DNA of 64,000 nucleotides from Carideicomes alvinocaridis (GCA_005473895.2 SRJI02000006.1:62001-126000), one strand, 5' to 3'; positions 27,179-36,281 are shown, counted from the stretch's first letter. Numbers and translations: made by a program. Notes: a model not told the origin generated them from the letters alone.

Positions 27179-27677
27179 CGGCGGCCACCTTGACGCTGAT
27201 CATGCGGTCGGGCTGTGCCGGCGGCTCGCCCCGGGTGATCGCGTCCACGTGCTCCATCCCCTCGATGACGCGGCCATAGACGGTGTATTGCCGGTTGAGG
27301 AAGTGGTTGTCCTTGAAGTTGATGAAGAACTGCGAATTGGCCGAGTTCGGATCCTGGCTGCGCGCGGCGCCCAGCGTCCCCCGGTCATGCGGCACGCCGG
27401 AGAATTCCGCCTTGAGATCGGGCAGGTCCGACCCGCCGGTCCCGGCGCGGCGCAGGTTGAAATCCTTTTCCATGTTGCCGTTGGCCACGTCGCCGGTCTG
27501 CGCCATGAAACCCTCGATCACGCGGTGGAAGGCCACGTTGTCATAGGCGCCGGCGCGGGCCAGTTCCTTCATCCGCTCGGCATGGCCGGGGGCGATGTCG
27601 GGCAGCAGCTCGATGACGACCGTGCCGTCCTTGAGCTCCATCAGTATCGTGTTCTCGGGATCCTTGATCTCGGCCAT
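27171..27677 (-). CDS. Cytoplasmic cyclophilin-type peptidyl-prolyl isomerase
   Basis: 168 aa from ATG 27677, chosen for AAGGAG 6 bases upstream; the frame is open to 27755 but without such a site. No signal peptide (MAEIKDPENTILMELKDGTV), so cytoplasmic. The core reads VAFHRVIEGFMAQTGDVANG, ARSQDPNSANSQFFINF, and YGRVIEGMEHVDAITRGEPP; the catalytic Arg and the QT..NSQFF motif are in place. Compact PpiB-like length. First gene of a two-cyclophilin operon with the exported paralogue, which overlaps it by 8 bp. Divergent from pgk. Confidence 0.95.
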   Translation of the reverse strand: MAEIKDPENTILMELKDGTVVIELLPDIAPGHAERMKELARAGAYDNVAFHRVIEGFMAQTGDVANGNMEKDFNLRRAGTGGSDLPDLKAEFSGVPHDRGTLGAARSQDPNSANSQFFINFKDNHFLNRQYTVYGRVIEGMEHVDAITRGEPPAQPDRMISVKVAADA

Positions 27678-27871
27678 GCCGCGCTCCTTGTGCATTCGTC
27701 GGGTCCGGGCGATACCTATGACGGTGATGCGGCCCGGGCAAGACAGGACCGGCAAGACGGGACCGGCCGATCACGACCCGGCGAGAGCCATTGACCGCCA
27801 TCGCCAGAGTGCGACATGGGGTCCAGGAGCAGGAAAGCAACGGCCGGACATGGCCACAGACGGAGGTGCCG

Positions 27872-29062
27872 ATGGGCTGGAAGACGCTCGACGACATGGA
27901 GCTTGAGGGCAAACGCGTGCTGACCCGCGTGGACATCAACGTCCCGCTGGAGGACGGCCGGGTGACCGACGCCACGCGGATCGAGCGGGTGGCCCCCACC
28001 ATCGCCGACATCCTGAAGGCCGGCGGCAAGCCGATCCTGCTGGCCCATTTCGGCCGGCCCAAGGGCAAGCGCGTCCCCGAGATGAGCCTCGAACAGCTGG
28101 TCCCGGCGCTGTCCGAGGTCTTCGGCGTGCCCGTGGTCTTCGCCCCCGATTGCGCGGGGCCGGAGGCACGATCGGCCGCGGAAAAGCTGGAGGACGGACA
28201 GGTCCTGCTGCTGGAGAACACCCGCTTCCATGCGGAGGAAGAGCAGAACGACGAGAGCTTCGCCGAAGAGATGGCCAAGCTGGGCGACATCTACTGCAAC
28301 GATGCCTTTTCCGCCGCGCACCGCGCCCATGCCTCGACCGAGGCGCTCGCCCGCAAGCTGCCCTGCTGCGCCGGCCGGCTGATGCAGGCCGAGCTTGAGG
28401 CGCTGGAAAAGGCGCTTGGCGATCCGAAACGCCCCGTGGCGGCGGTGGTGGGCGGCGCCAAGGTCTCCACCAAGATCGACCTGCTGTCCAACCTCGTGGA
28501 AAAGGTCGACCGGCTGATCATCGGCGGCGGGATGGCCAACACCTTCCTCTCCGCACAGGGGATCGACGTGGGCAAGTCGCTGTCGGAGGCGGACCTCGCC
28601 GCTACCGCCAAGGAGATCCTGCAGAAGGCCGAGGATATCGGCTGCGACGTGGTGCTGCCCTGCGACGTGGTGGTGGCGCGCGAGTTCAAGGAGAACGCGG
28701 AGCATGAGACGGTGGGCGCGCTCGACTGTCCCGCCGACGCGATGATCCTCGACGCGGGCGAGATGTCGGTGGCGCGGATCAACGACATCCTCGACCATTC
28801 CTCCACGCTGATCTGGAACGGCCCGCTCGGCGCCTTCGAGATCGCGCCCTTCGACGCCGCCACCAACGCCGCGGCGAAACATGCCGCCGAGCTCAGCCGC
28901 GACGGCAAGCTGATCTCGGTCGCAGGGGGCGGCGACACGGTGGCCGCCCTGAACCGCGCCGGCGCGGCGGAGGATTTCACCTATATCTCCACCGCCGGCG
29001 GCGCCTTCCTGGAATGGATGGAGGGCAAGACCCTGCCAGGGGTCGCGGCGCTCGGCGCCTGA
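27872..29062 (+). CDS. pgk: Phosphoglycerate kinase
   Basis: 396 aa from ATG 27872 with GGAGG 5 bases upstream; the frame is open to 27791 but family alignment begins [17 protein letters not shown]. Transfers phosphate between 1,3-bisphosphoglycerate and ADP in glycolysis and gluconeogenesis. Seen: [17 protein letters not shown] (substrate arginine loop), [43 protein letters not shown], the hinge region and [13 protein letters not shown] in the nucleotide-binding half. Length is usual. Stand-alone here; gap and fba are not in the window. Confidence 0.97.
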   Translation: MGWKTLDDMELEGKRVLTRVDINVPLEDGRVTDATRIERVAPTIADILKAGGKPILLAHFGRPKGKRVPEMSLEQLVPALSEVFGVPVVFAPDCAGPEARSAAEKLEDGQVLLLENTRFHAEEEQNDESFAEEMAKLGDIYCNDAFSAAHRAHASTEALARKLPCCAGRLMQAELEALEKALGDPKRPVAAVVGGAKVSTKIDLLSNLVEKVDRLIIGGGMANTFLSAQGIDVGKSLSEADLAATAKEILQKAEDIGCDVVLPCDVVVAREFKENAEHETVGALDCPADAMILDAGEMSVARINDILDHSSTLIWNGPLGAFEIAPFDAATNAAAKHAAELSRDGKLISVAGGGDTVAALNRAGAAEDFTYISTAGGAFLEWMEGKTLPGVAALGA

Positions 29063-29132
29063 GCGGTCATCAGGCCGGGCGGGGGCGACAGATGCGCGCC
29101 CTGCCCGGCTGCACCGCCCGCGGGGGCGCGGC

Positions 29133-29831
29133 CTAGCTGTCGCGGCTTTCCTCGCCCCCGTTGCCCTCGCCCCGGTCGCCTTCCGGCTCGATCCGGCCCT
29201 CGCGGCCCAGCAGCACCGCCACCAGGTAGCAGCCAAGCGCCCAGGCCCCGCCCAGCGTCCAGCCGCCCAGCACGTCCGAGGGCCAGTGGACGCCCAGATA
29301 GACCCGGCTCACCCCCACGGCGATGGCCAGCAGCACCGCCAGGGCGAGGTAATAGATCCGCAGCGCCCGCGAGGATTCGACCCGCGCGAACATCACCGCC
29401 AGCGTGAGATAGGTGGTGGTCGCCATCATCGAATGCCCCGACGGGAAGGACAGCGTGACCACCTCCACCCCGTGCGGCACCAGGTCGGGGCGCGGCCGGG
29501 AAAATCCGAACTTCGCCAGGTGCGACAGCAGCTGCCCGCCCGCCACCGCGGCCAGCAGCACCAGCGCCGAGGCGGGCTTGCGCCGCAGCGCCATCAGCCC
29601 CGCCACCGCGAGCGTGACGAAGCCCAGCACGGTGAAGCCCCCGAGCGCCGTGAGGTCGCGCATCGCGGTCTCGACGTAGCCCGGGCCGATGGGATCGGCA
29701 TGGTCCGCGGGGTTGCGCAGCGCCAGCAGGATCGCCTCGTCGAAGCCCTGCAGATCGCCCTCGATCATCTCGGCGGCCAGCGCCACGAAGGCCCAGAGCG
29801 CGCCCGCGATCAGCAGGGCCACGGCGAGCAT
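29133..29831 (-). CDS. PAP2-family phosphatase (membrane)
   Basis: 232 aa from ATG 29831 with GAGG 5 bases upstream; a TTG at 29894 with GGAG 7 bases upstream would add 21 residues including an RR motif before the first helix and is a credible alternative. Several membrane helices surround the three acid-phosphatase motifs: KFGFSRPRPD (K-x6-RP), FPSGHSMM, and SRVYLGVHWPSDVLGG with the catalytic His. The family dephosphorylates lipid phosphates such as undecaprenyl pyrophosphate or phosphatidylglycerophosphate; substrate is not determinable. The C-terminus is hydrophilic and Glu/Gly-rich. Convergent with pgk. No gene is seen from 29895 to 30139. Confidence 0.9.
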   Translation of the reverse strand: MLAVALLIAGALWAFVALAAEMIEGDLQGFDEAILLALRNPADHADPIGPGYVETAMRDLTALGGFTVLGFVTLAVAGLMALRRKPASALVLLAAVAGGQLLSHLAKFGFSRPRPDLVPHGVEVVTLSFPSGHSMMATTTYLTLAVMFARVESSRALRIYYLALAVLLAIAVGVSRVYLGVHWPSDVLGGWTLGGAWALGCYLVAVLLGREGRIEPEGDRGEGNGGEESRDS

Positions 29832-30139
29832 CCGCGCCTCGGGTCGGCGGGCAAGGGAGACGAGGGTCGAGGTCAGGGAAGTCGTCGGTGGCAAGGGCAG
29901 GCTCCGGTCGGTCGGGCAGGTTTCAGGGTTCGGGGCCAAGGATGGCCCGCATCCGCCCCGAGACAAGGGCTCGCCGGAAACGGAGAGGGTCCCGCGCCCG
30001 GGCCGGCCGGGACGGGCGCCCCCGCCGACCGACATGCGCAGTGCCGCGAACAACACCTCGGTCCTAGAAGAACATGCGCCGAGGCAGCCATGGCGGGCTC
30101 TGGTCGCGGGGCGGGCGTCCCCCACCCGTGCGGGCCCGG

Positions 30140-30734
30140 TCAGGCGCCGTCGCCGCTCGACATCTCCAGCGCCGGAAACGCCATCCCCTCGGCGCTGAAC
30201 TCCGCGCAATCGGCACTTTCGAAGAAGGCCAGCTGCCGCTTGTGGCGCGCCTTGGCCAGGGTGCCGCCCGGGGCCTGCTCCAGCAGGTAGCTCTCGGTGA
30301 TCTCCGAAAACCACACCCGCCCGTCGAAGCGCGCGCAGAGATAGGCGTATTCCACCTCTCCCACGTTCGAGGAGACGCTTTCGTCCATCAGCCCGACAAC
30401 GGATTCCCGCGCCCCGATCGCCATCGGGTAGGGAATGAAGCGGCCCATCTCGCCCTCGGGCACCTCATCGGCCTCCAGCGGCACGCCCTCCTCGTCGTAG
30501 AGCGCCACGTCGATCCGCAGGTCGACCATGTTCAGGTCCGAGCGGTTGGCGAGCTCCATCTGCAGGATCTCGCCCTCCGTATCCGGATAGGTCCCCGGGT
30601 CGAGCAGGATGCCCCCCGGGCGAAAACACCGCGCCGCTCTGAAGCACGTCGGCGTAGAGCAGGCCTAGGCAGGCGGAGGTCGTGCCGACCAGCCCGGTGA
30701 ATCCGGCCGCAGCCCGTTTCGTGAACTTTCTCAA
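30140..30734 (-). pseudogene. Secreted/membrane-anchored protein gene with a frameshift at a G6 run
   Basis: Two overlapping minus-strand frames make one protein. The first starts at ATG 30734, 4 bp after ettA, and encodes KRAAAGFTGLVGTTSACLGL (an N-terminal membrane or signal segment) up to VLQSGAVFSPGG; the second resumes as ILLDPGTYPDTEGEILQ and runs through LDNx.. DLRIDVALYDEEGVPLEADE to SADCAEFSAEGMAFPALEMS. Removing one base from the six G (C6 at 30612-30617 on the plus strand) joins them into about 198 aa. So it is either a sequencing error, a recent mutation or slippage. The second half on its own (from ATG 30559, 139 aa) lacks a ribosome site. Family not recognised. Likely cotranscribed with ettA. 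Confidence 0.72.
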
Positions 30735-30738
30735 TGTC

Positions 30739-32394
30739 TTACCGCGAGAACTTCTTGTGCTTCATCCGGGTGGGCTCCATCGCGGCATCGCCGAGGCGGC
30801 GCTTCTTGTCCTCCTCGTAATCCTCGAAGTTGCCCTGGAACCATTCCACATGCGCCTCGCCCTCGAAGGCGAGCATGTGGGTGCAGATCCGGTCGAGGAA
30901 GAAGCGATCGTGCGAGATCACAACCGCGCAGCCGGCGAAATCGACAAGCGCATCCTCCAGCGCCCGCAGCGTTTCCACGTCCAGATCGTTGGTCGGTTCG
31001 TCGAGCAGCAGGACGTTGCCGCCCTCCTTCAGCAGACGCGCCATGTGGACCCGGTTGCGTTCGCCCCCGGACAGCAGGCCGACCTTCTTCTGCTGGTCGC
31101 CGCCCTTGAAGTTGAACGCGCCGCAATAGGCGCGGGAATTCATCTGCGCATCGCCCAGCTCGATCACCTCGGCCCCGCCGGAGATCGCCTCCCACACGGT
31201 ATCGTCGGGGTTCAGCGCGTCGCGCGACTGGTCCACGTAGGACAGCTTCACGGTGTCGCCGTATTCGACCGTGCCCTCGTCCGGCTCCTCCTGCCCGGTA
31301 AGCATCTTGAAGAGCGTCGTCTTGCCGGCGCCGTTCGGACCGATCACGCCGACGATGCCCCCCGGCGGCAGGGAGAAGGACAGGTCCTCCACCAGCAGCT
31401 TGTCGCCCATGTGCTTCTTGAGGCCCTCTACCTCGATCACCTTGGCGCCCAGCCGCGGGCCGTTGGGGATGACGATCTGCGCCTTGCCGACGCGCTCGCG
31501 CTCGGACTGGCCCGCCATCTCGTTATAGGCGTTGATCCGCGCCTTGGACTTGGCCTGCCGAGCCTTCTGCCCCTGCCGGATCCACTCGAGTTCGCGCGAG
31601 AGCGTCTTCTGCTTGGCCTTGTCCTCGCGGGCCTCCTGCTCCAGCCGCTTGGCCTTCTGCTCCAGCCAGGAGGAATAGTTGCCCTCGTAGGGAATGCCCC
31701 GCCCGCGGTCGAGCTCGAGGATCCAGCCGGTGATCGAGTCGAGGAAATAGCGGTCGTGGGTGACGATCAGGATCGTGCCCTTGTAGTCGATCAGGTGCTG
31801 CTGCAGCCAGGCGATGGTCTCGGCGTCCAGGTGGTTGGTCGGTTCGTCGAGCAGCAGCATGTCGGGCGCTTCGAGCAGCAGCTTGCAGAGCGCCACGCGG
31901 CGCTTCTCACCGCCCGAGAGCGAATCCACGTTGGCATCGTCCGGCGGGCAGCGCAGCGCCTCCATGGCGACGTCGATCTGGCTGTCGAGATCCCACAGGT
32001 TCTCCGAATCGATCTCGTCCTGAAGCTGCGCCATCTCGTCGGCGGTCTCGTCGGAATAGTTCATCGCCAGCTCGTTGAAGCGTTCGAGCTTGGCGCGCTT
32101 GGCGGCGACGCCCTCCATGACGTTGCCGCGCACGTCGAGCGCGGGGTCGAGCTCGGGCTCCTGCGGCAGGTAGCCCACCTTGGCGCCGGTCGCGGCCCAG
32201 GCCTCGCCCGAGAAATCCTTGTCGAGACCGGCCATGATGCGCAGCAGGGTCGATTTACCGGCGCCGTTGGCGCCCACGACGCCGATCTTCACGCCCGGCA
32301 GGAAGGACAGGCGGATGTTCTCGAAGGTCTTCTTGCCGCCCGGATAGGTCTTGGAGACGCCATCCATGTGATACACGTACTGGTAGGATGCCAT
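30739..32394 (-). CDS. ettA: ABC-F ATPase EttA (energy-dependent translational throttle)
   Basis: 551 aa from ATG 32394 (GGAG 7 bases upstream). Soluble tandem ABC ATPase that binds the ribosomal E site and gates entry into elongation according to energy status. Two cassettes: Walker A GANGAGKSTLL (about 40) with signature LSGGEKRRVALCKLLLE and Walker B MLLLDEPTNHLD; second GPNGAGKTTLFK (about 330) with LSGGERNRVHMARLLKEGG and LLLDEPTNDLD. The linker has a charged helix (EQKAKRLEQEAREDKAKQKT, QGQKARQAKSKARI) and the arm region NYSDETADEM. It matches the EttA subgroup in length and motifs. The frameshifted gene follows after 4 bp. Confidence 0.96.
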   Translation of the reverse strand: MASYQYVYHMDGVSKTYPGGKKTFENIRLSFLPGVKIGVVGANGAGKSTLLRIMAGLDKDFSGEAWAATGAKVGYLPQEPELDPALDVRGNVMEGVAAKRAKLERFNELAMNYSDETADEMAQLQDEIDSENLWDLDSQIDVAMEALRCPPDDANVDSLSGGEKRRVALCKLLLEAPDMLLLDEPTNHLDAETIAWLQQHLIDYKGTILIVTHDRYFLDSITGWILELDRGRGIPYEGNYSSWLEQKAKRLEQEAREDKAKQKTLSRELEWIRQGQKARQAKSKARINAYNEMAGQSERERVGKAQIVIPNGPRLGAKVIEVEGLKKHMGDKLLVEDLSFSLPPGGIVGVIGPNGAGKTTLFKMLTGQEEPDEGTVEYGDTVKLSYVDQSRDALNPDDTVWEAISGGAEVIELGDAQMNSRAYCGAFNFKGGDQQKKVGLLSGGERNRVHMARLLKEGGNVLLLDEPTNDLDVETLRALEDALVDFAGCAVVISHDRFFLDRICTHMLAFEGEAHVEWFQGNFEDYEEDKKRRLGDAAMEPTRMKHKKFSR

Positions 32395-32571
32395 GGTCGG
32401 ACTCCGCTGGAATAAGGTTCGCGCATCCATAAGCCCAAGGGCTTCCATGTTCAAACGGGATATGGGCCCAGTATCGGATCATGCGGGGGATGCTTGCGTC
32501 CTGGCGCTCACCCTACGGGGCGATCATCGGACGCGGCCCGGACGCCCGCGGCACAGAGACCGGACCGCACG

Positions 32572-32608
32572 AAAAAACGCGCCGCCCCCTTGAAGGGGAC
32601 GACGCGTC
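32572..32608 (-). terminator. Intrinsic terminator of the DUF4168 gene
   Basis: On the minus strand ACGCGTCGTCCCC-TTCA-AGGGGGCGGCGCGTTTTTT. Strong stem with a few wobble or mismatch positions and six T. A further perfect hairpin (32625-32647, GTGGCGGCG-TTGAG-CGCCGCCAC) precedes it, separated by a C14/G14 run at 32610-32623. Confidence 0.82.
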
Positions 32609-32609
32609 T

Positions 32610-32623
32610 GGGGGGGGGGGGGG
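32610..32623. repeat. G14 homopolymer tract
   Basis: Fourteen consecutive G on the plus strand between two hairpins downstream of the DUF4168 gene. Such runs are prone to slippage and to assembly error. It is outside any coding region, so any effect would be on RNA 3' ends only. Confidence 0.8.
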
Positions 32624-32656
32624 TGTGGCGGCGTTGAGCGCCGCCACGAAACAGGC

Positions 32657-33175
32657 TCAGCCCTCGTCGGTGCTGTCCTGCATCTCGGATTGCTGGGCGC
32701 GGGCCATCTCGACGATGCGCGCGCTCAGGTCCTCGTCCTTCTGCGCGGCCTCGCCGATCTCGTTGAACGTCTCCACGTCCATGCCCTCGACCGCCTCGAT
32801 GGCGGCGATCATCTCGGACTGCGCCTCCTCGGCCAGCGCCTGCTGGTCCTCGGGCGTCTCTGCCGACTGGATGCGCGGGGTGTAGGAGCGGCGCACGTTG
32901 CTGATCTCCATCGCCGCGGTGACGAAGGTTTCGAGCTCCTCGTCGGTGTAATCCCCGGCGGAGGCCTGCGCGGACTGCCCGTCGGCGTCGTCCTGCGCGG
33001 TCCCGGCGGTGCCGTCCTGGGCCATGTCGCTGCTGCCGTCCTGGGTCATCTCGGACGTGCTGCCCTGGGTCATGTCACCGGAGCTGTCGGCCGATTGGGC
33101 GAGCACCGGGGCCACGGGTGCCGCCACGAGACCCAGCACCATGGTGGAGCCGAGAAGCGTCTTGCGAAGGGTCAT
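32657..33175 (-). CDS. DUF4168-family secreted protein
   Basis: 172 aa from ATG 33175 (AAGGA upstream). A signal peptide (RKTLLGSTMVLGLVAAPVAP, cleaved near VLAQSA) indicates export. A low-complexity Gln/Asp/Ser/Gly/Thr-rich spacer with repeats of the form S(S)xMxQDG (SSDMAQDG) follows, then the DUF4168 domain: YTDEELETFVTAAMEISNVR, YTPRIQSAETPEDQQALAEE and MDVETFNEIGEAAQKDEDLS. Domain function is unknown; it is commonly found in cyanobacteria and alphaproteobacteria as an exported helical protein. It ends at two hairpins. Alone in its operon. Confidence 0.88.
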   Translation of the reverse strand: MTLRKTLLGSTMVLGLVAAPVAPVLAQSADSSGDMTQGSTSEMTQDGSSDMAQDGTAGTAQDDADGQSAQASAGDYTDEELETFVTAAMEISNVRRSYTPRIQSAETPEDQQALAEEAQSEMIAAIEAVEGMDVETFNEIGEAAQKDEDLSARIVEMARAQQSEMQDSTDEG

Positions 33176-33465
33176 GTCTCTTCCTTTCCGTCTCTCTGCC
33201 ACGGGATGATCCCGCCGCTTGACCCGCACCTAAGATCCATGTGGCGGCGTTCAACCACCCCCATGGGCCGCGCCGGGCCGGGACGGCGGCGCCTTGCCGG
33301 GATGGCCCCGCCCCGGCGGCGGCGCCCCGCCCGCCCGTGGCGACCGGCGGAACCCCGCGAATGTGCCGCCTCTCCAGCCGTTTCTTGCCAATGACAGGGG
33401 GCGCTCCATCTAGTAGCATGACGCCCATGCGGCGCGTCTCCCGCAGGCAACATGACAGGACCGAC

Positions 33466-33687
33466 ATGCCCACTCTGGACGACATCCTCTCCTCCATGAA
33501 CACCCCGGTGGAGCGCGACCCCCGCGCCGCCGGCGACGCATCCGGAGAGCGGCCGAAGAACCCGGCGGAGACCAAGGCCGACCGCACCGACCGCGCCGCC
33601 CGCGAGATCCTCTCCGCGGAAAAGACCGCGCGCGACGAGGCCACCGCACGGCTGCGCGCCGCCCGGCTGCAACGCGACAAGGGCTGA
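33466..33687 (+). CDS. Small hypothetical protein, charged and helical
   Basis: 73 aa from ATG 33466 with AGGA 6 bases upstream; in-frame upstream codons (from 33241) lack a site and read as low complexity. It opens PTLDDILSSMNTPVERDPRA and closes with a very charged helix (KADRTDRAAREILSAEKTAR and on to LQRDKG). No signal peptide or membrane segment. Not recognised. Divergent from the DUF4168 gene; the cold-shock gene follows after 209 bp. Confidence 0.6.
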   Translation: MPTLDDILSSMNTPVERDPRAAGDASGERPKNPAETKADRTDRAAREILSAEKTARDEATARLRAARLQRDKG

Positions 33688-33896
33688 GCCCCTCCCCGGG
33701 GCGGTCCGCTCCGGGGCCTCGCCCTGCCCCCACCGGAATCACTTGCATTCTGCTGCAAAGGCTGACATGTATCGCGAGCTTACGATCTTCTCTCGACCTT
33801 CTGTTTTCCCGCAACGGCACTCAGTCTTTCGATACGGACGTGACTTTGCCGGGCTGCCGCATGTTGCGGGCAGCGCAAACCAGAAGGAATTTTCAC

Positions 33897-34103
33897 ATGG
33901 CCAATGGCACCGTGAAATGGTTCAACGCAACCAAAGGCTTCGGCTTCATCGCACCTGAAACCGGTGGCAAGGACGTCTTCGTCCACATCTCCGCCGTGGA
34001 ACGTGCCGGCCTGCAGGGCCTGAACGACGACCAGAAGGTCACCTACGACGTGGAAGCCGGCCGCGACGGCCGCGAGAGCGCGACCAACATCGCCCTCGCC
34101 TGA
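33897..34103 (+). CDS. Cold-shock-domain protein (CspA family)
   Basis: 68 aa from ATG 33897 with AAGGA 8 bases upstream. A single OB-fold that binds single-stranded RNA and DNA. Both RNP motifs are visible: KGFGFI in KWFNATKGFGFIAPETGG (RNP1) and VFVHI (RNP2). The final strand is GRESATNIAL. Likely RNA chaperone induced by cold or stationary phase; the roughly 200-bp leader between 33688 and 33896 contains a bulged hairpin (GCTGCCGC...GCGGGCAGC, 33852-33874) and TTGCAT about 150 bp upstream, so regulation may be through the leader, but this is inference. Confidence 0.95.
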   Translation: MANGTVKWFNATKGFGFIAPETGGKDVFVHISAVERAGLQGLNDDQKVTYDVEAGRDGRESATNIALA

Positions 34104-34142
34104 GCCGATCGCCCAGCGATCCCGCCGGCCCTGCCGGTCTGC

Positions 34143-34170
34143 TGCGCCGCCCCCCGGGGCGGCGTTTCGC
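34143..34170 (+). terminator. Probable terminator of the cold-shock gene
   Basis: CGCCGCCCC-CC-GGGGCGGCG (34145-34164) followed by TTTCGCGTTT, just after the stop at 34103. Stem is perfect; T-run is interrupted. Confidence 0.6.
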
Positions 34171-34294
34171 GTTTCGGCCCCATGCCGGCCGATGCGCGGG
34201 GACTCACCCATTTGTCAGGCGGGTGATCTTTGACTTCCTCCCCGATCGTGCCAATCTCAGGCTCAAAGACAGGCAAATATCGAGGAGATCACTC

Positions 34295-34870
34295 ATGATC
34301 GACCGCCGCGCCCTCCTGACCGGCGCCGCCGCCTTGCTGGCCGCGCCGCAGATCGTTTCGGCCCAGACCGCAAGCGACGGAGGCTTCCAGCTCGCGCCCG
34401 AACTCCAGCCGCAGATGGTCCGCGTCCGCCAGCAATACGCGCCGGGACAGATTTTCGTCCTGCCGCGCAGCCACTTCCTCTATCACATCACCGAGCCCGG
34501 GCTCGCCCGGCGCTACGGCGTGGGCGTCGGCAAGGCCGGGCTCGATTTCCAGGGCGAGGCGGTGATCCAGGTCAAGAAGGAATGGCCCACCTGGCGCCCC
34601 ACCGACGAGATGATCGAACGCTCGCCCGAGGCCTACGGCAAGTTCAAGGACAGCGATTACGTCCAGCCCGGCGGCCCCAGCAACCCGCTCGGCGCGCGGG
34701 CGCTCTACCTCTTCAAGAATGGCCGCGACACCTATTACCGCATCCATGGCACGACCGAGCCGCAAAGCATCGGGCGCTCGGTCTCCAATGGCTGCATCCG
34801 CATGCTCAACGCCCATGTGAAGGAGCTGTACGAGCAGGTGCCCGTCGGCACCAAGGTCACGGTGTTCTGA
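34295..34870 (+). CDS. L,D-transpeptidase (YkuD domain), exported
   Basis: 191 aa from ATG 34295 (GAGGAG upstream), giving a Tat-like signal DRRALLTGAAALLAAPQIVS. The YkuD fold forms non-classical cross-links in peptidoglycan or attaches proteins to it. The catalytic motif is present: IHGTTEPQSIGRSVSNGCIRM with nucleophile Cys in SNGCIR and the His upstream, near residues 160-180. GQIFVLPRSHFLYHITEPG and GVGVGKAGLDFQGEA are typical earlier strands. No LysM or SPOR domain is attached. Follows the cold-shock gene; next gene is 102 bp away. Confidence 0.94.
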   Translation: MIDRRALLTGAAALLAAPQIVSAQTASDGGFQLAPELQPQMVRVRQQYAPGQIFVLPRSHFLYHITEPGLARRYGVGVGKAGLDFQGEAVIQVKKEWPTWRPTDEMIERSPEAYGKFKDSDYVQPGGPSNPLGARALYLFKNGRDTYYRIHGTTEPQSIGRSVSNGCIRMLNAHVKELYEQVPVGTKVTVF

Positions 34871-34972
34871 GCGCCACAGCCAGCGGCGTCTTCTTGCCCA
34901 CACGCCCCGCCCGGGTAGCGACCGCCCGGCCGGGGCGGCTATGGTGACAACCATGGGGCGCAAGAGGGCGGC

Positions 34973-36139
34973 ATGACCGAATTCGACATCGTGGTGATCG
35001 GCTCCGGCCCGGCCGGGGCCGCGGCGGCGACCACTGCCGCGCGCGCCGGGCTGCGGGTCGCGCTGGTCGACCGTCATGTCTTTCCCCGCGACAAGCTCTG
35101 CGGCGGCGGGGTCACGGGCCGGGCGCTGACCGCCTACCGCGAGATCTTCGGCGCCGAGCCGCCCGAGCTGGACCGCAAGACGCGCTTCACCTTCCATGCC
35201 CATGGCCAGCACCTCGCCGATCTCGAGGACATGCCGGCCATGTACATGACCACCCGGCTGTCGCTGGACAACGCGATGCATGCGGCCGCCTGCGCCGCCG
35301 GCGCCCTCCCCTTGCAGGACCGCTTCGCGGGCTTCGACGAGGCCACCGGGACGGTCACCCTGAAATCGGGCCGAACCCTCACCTGCCGGCTGCTGATCGG
35401 CGCCGACAGCGTCAAGAGCGCGGTGGGCCGGGCCCTGTTCGGCCGCAGCTTCGATCCCGGCCGCATCGGCTTCGCGCTGGAAACGGAAGCCCCGCCCATC
35501 GCCCCCGACGCCCCCGTCCGGATCGATTTCGGCGCCGCCGACTGGGGCTATGGCTGGCATTTCCCGAAAAGCGGCACGACCACCATCGGCGTCGGCGGCA
35601 TCCAGTCGCGCAACCCGGACATGAGCACCGCGATGCGCCGCTATCTCGACCTGTTCGGGATCGGTGCGGAGGCGAAGATCAAGGGCCACCACCTGCCCTT
35701 CGGCGACGTGCGCCGCCGGCCCGGGCGGGGCCGCGTCCTGCTGTGCGGTGACGCGGCGGGGCTGGTGGACCCGATCACCGGCGAAGGCATCGGCCACGCC
35801 CTGCGCAGCGGCGCCATGGCGGCCGAGGCGGCCCGCGAGGCGCTGGAGGCCGGCCGCCCGGAGACCGCGCTTGCCCTCTACACCGCGCGGCTGCGCCCCA
35901 TCCACCGCGACCTGCGGCTCGCCCGGCGTATCCGCTGGCTGCTGTTCTCGCCGGTGATGCGTCGGCTCTTCATCCGCGCCTTCCGGGGCACCGGCGGGCT
36001 GCGCCACGACTACATGCGCCTGCTGGCCGGAGAGATCGACTATCCGCAGCTCACCTCGCGGCTGCTGCGGCGCCTGCCCTCGTTCCTTTGGCGCGGCCTG
36101 AAACCGGCTCTGCCACAAAGGCGCAAGACATCGCCTTAG
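34973..36139 (+). CDS. Geranylgeranyl reductase family FAD-dependent oxidoreductase
   Basis: 388 aa with GAGGG before the ATG. N-terminal FAD-binding DIVVIGSGPAGAAAATTAARAG, then VFPRDKLCGGGVTGRAL, in which PRxKxCGG is shared by geranylgeranyl reductases and related enzymes. The second FAD motif is GRVLLCGDAAGLVDPITGEG with HALRSG following, typical of the TIGR02032 family. The middle has DWGYGWHFPKSGTTTIGVGG (GYGW(x)FPK is a hallmark of the PHBH-fold group). It could reduce isoprenoid or similar double bonds or hydroxylate an aromatic; the substrate is unknown. No bacteriochlorophyll genes are in the window, so BchP is not implied. Confidence 0.86.
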   Translation: MTEFDIVVIGSGPAGAAAATTAARAGLRVALVDRHVFPRDKLCGGGVTGRALTAYREIFGAEPPELDRKTRFTFHAHGQHLADLEDMPAMYMTTRLSLDNAMHAAACAAGALPLQDRFAGFDEATGTVTLKSGRTLTCRLLIGADSVKSAVGRALFGRSFDPGRIGFALETEAPPIAPDAPVRIDFGAADWGYGWHFPKSGTTTIGVGGIQSRNPDMSTAMRRYLDLFGIGAEAKIKGHHLPFGDVRRRPGRGRVLLCGDAAGLVDPITGEGIGHALRSGAMAAEAAREALEAGRPETALALYTARLRPIHRDLRLARRIRWLLFSPVMRRLFIRAFRGTGGLRHDYMRLLAGEIDYPQLTSRLLRRLPSFLWRGLKPALPQRRKTSP

Positions 36140-36281
36140 AAATTCGCGCAGTGAGCCACATTCCTGCCCGATTTCTATTCTTTAACGATTGGACGTTAGG
36201 CTCGCAGGGGCCGAGCTAGACAGAAACGAAACAAATCGCACCAGGACGCGTTGTTCCGGTAGCCGATGAAAGGCTGGTGAC

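Noticed and set aside
29286-30290. 334-aa plus-strand frame opposite the PAP2 gene
   Set aside because: Antisense shadow; no ribosome site and no domain, while the PAP2 motifs on the other strand are complete.
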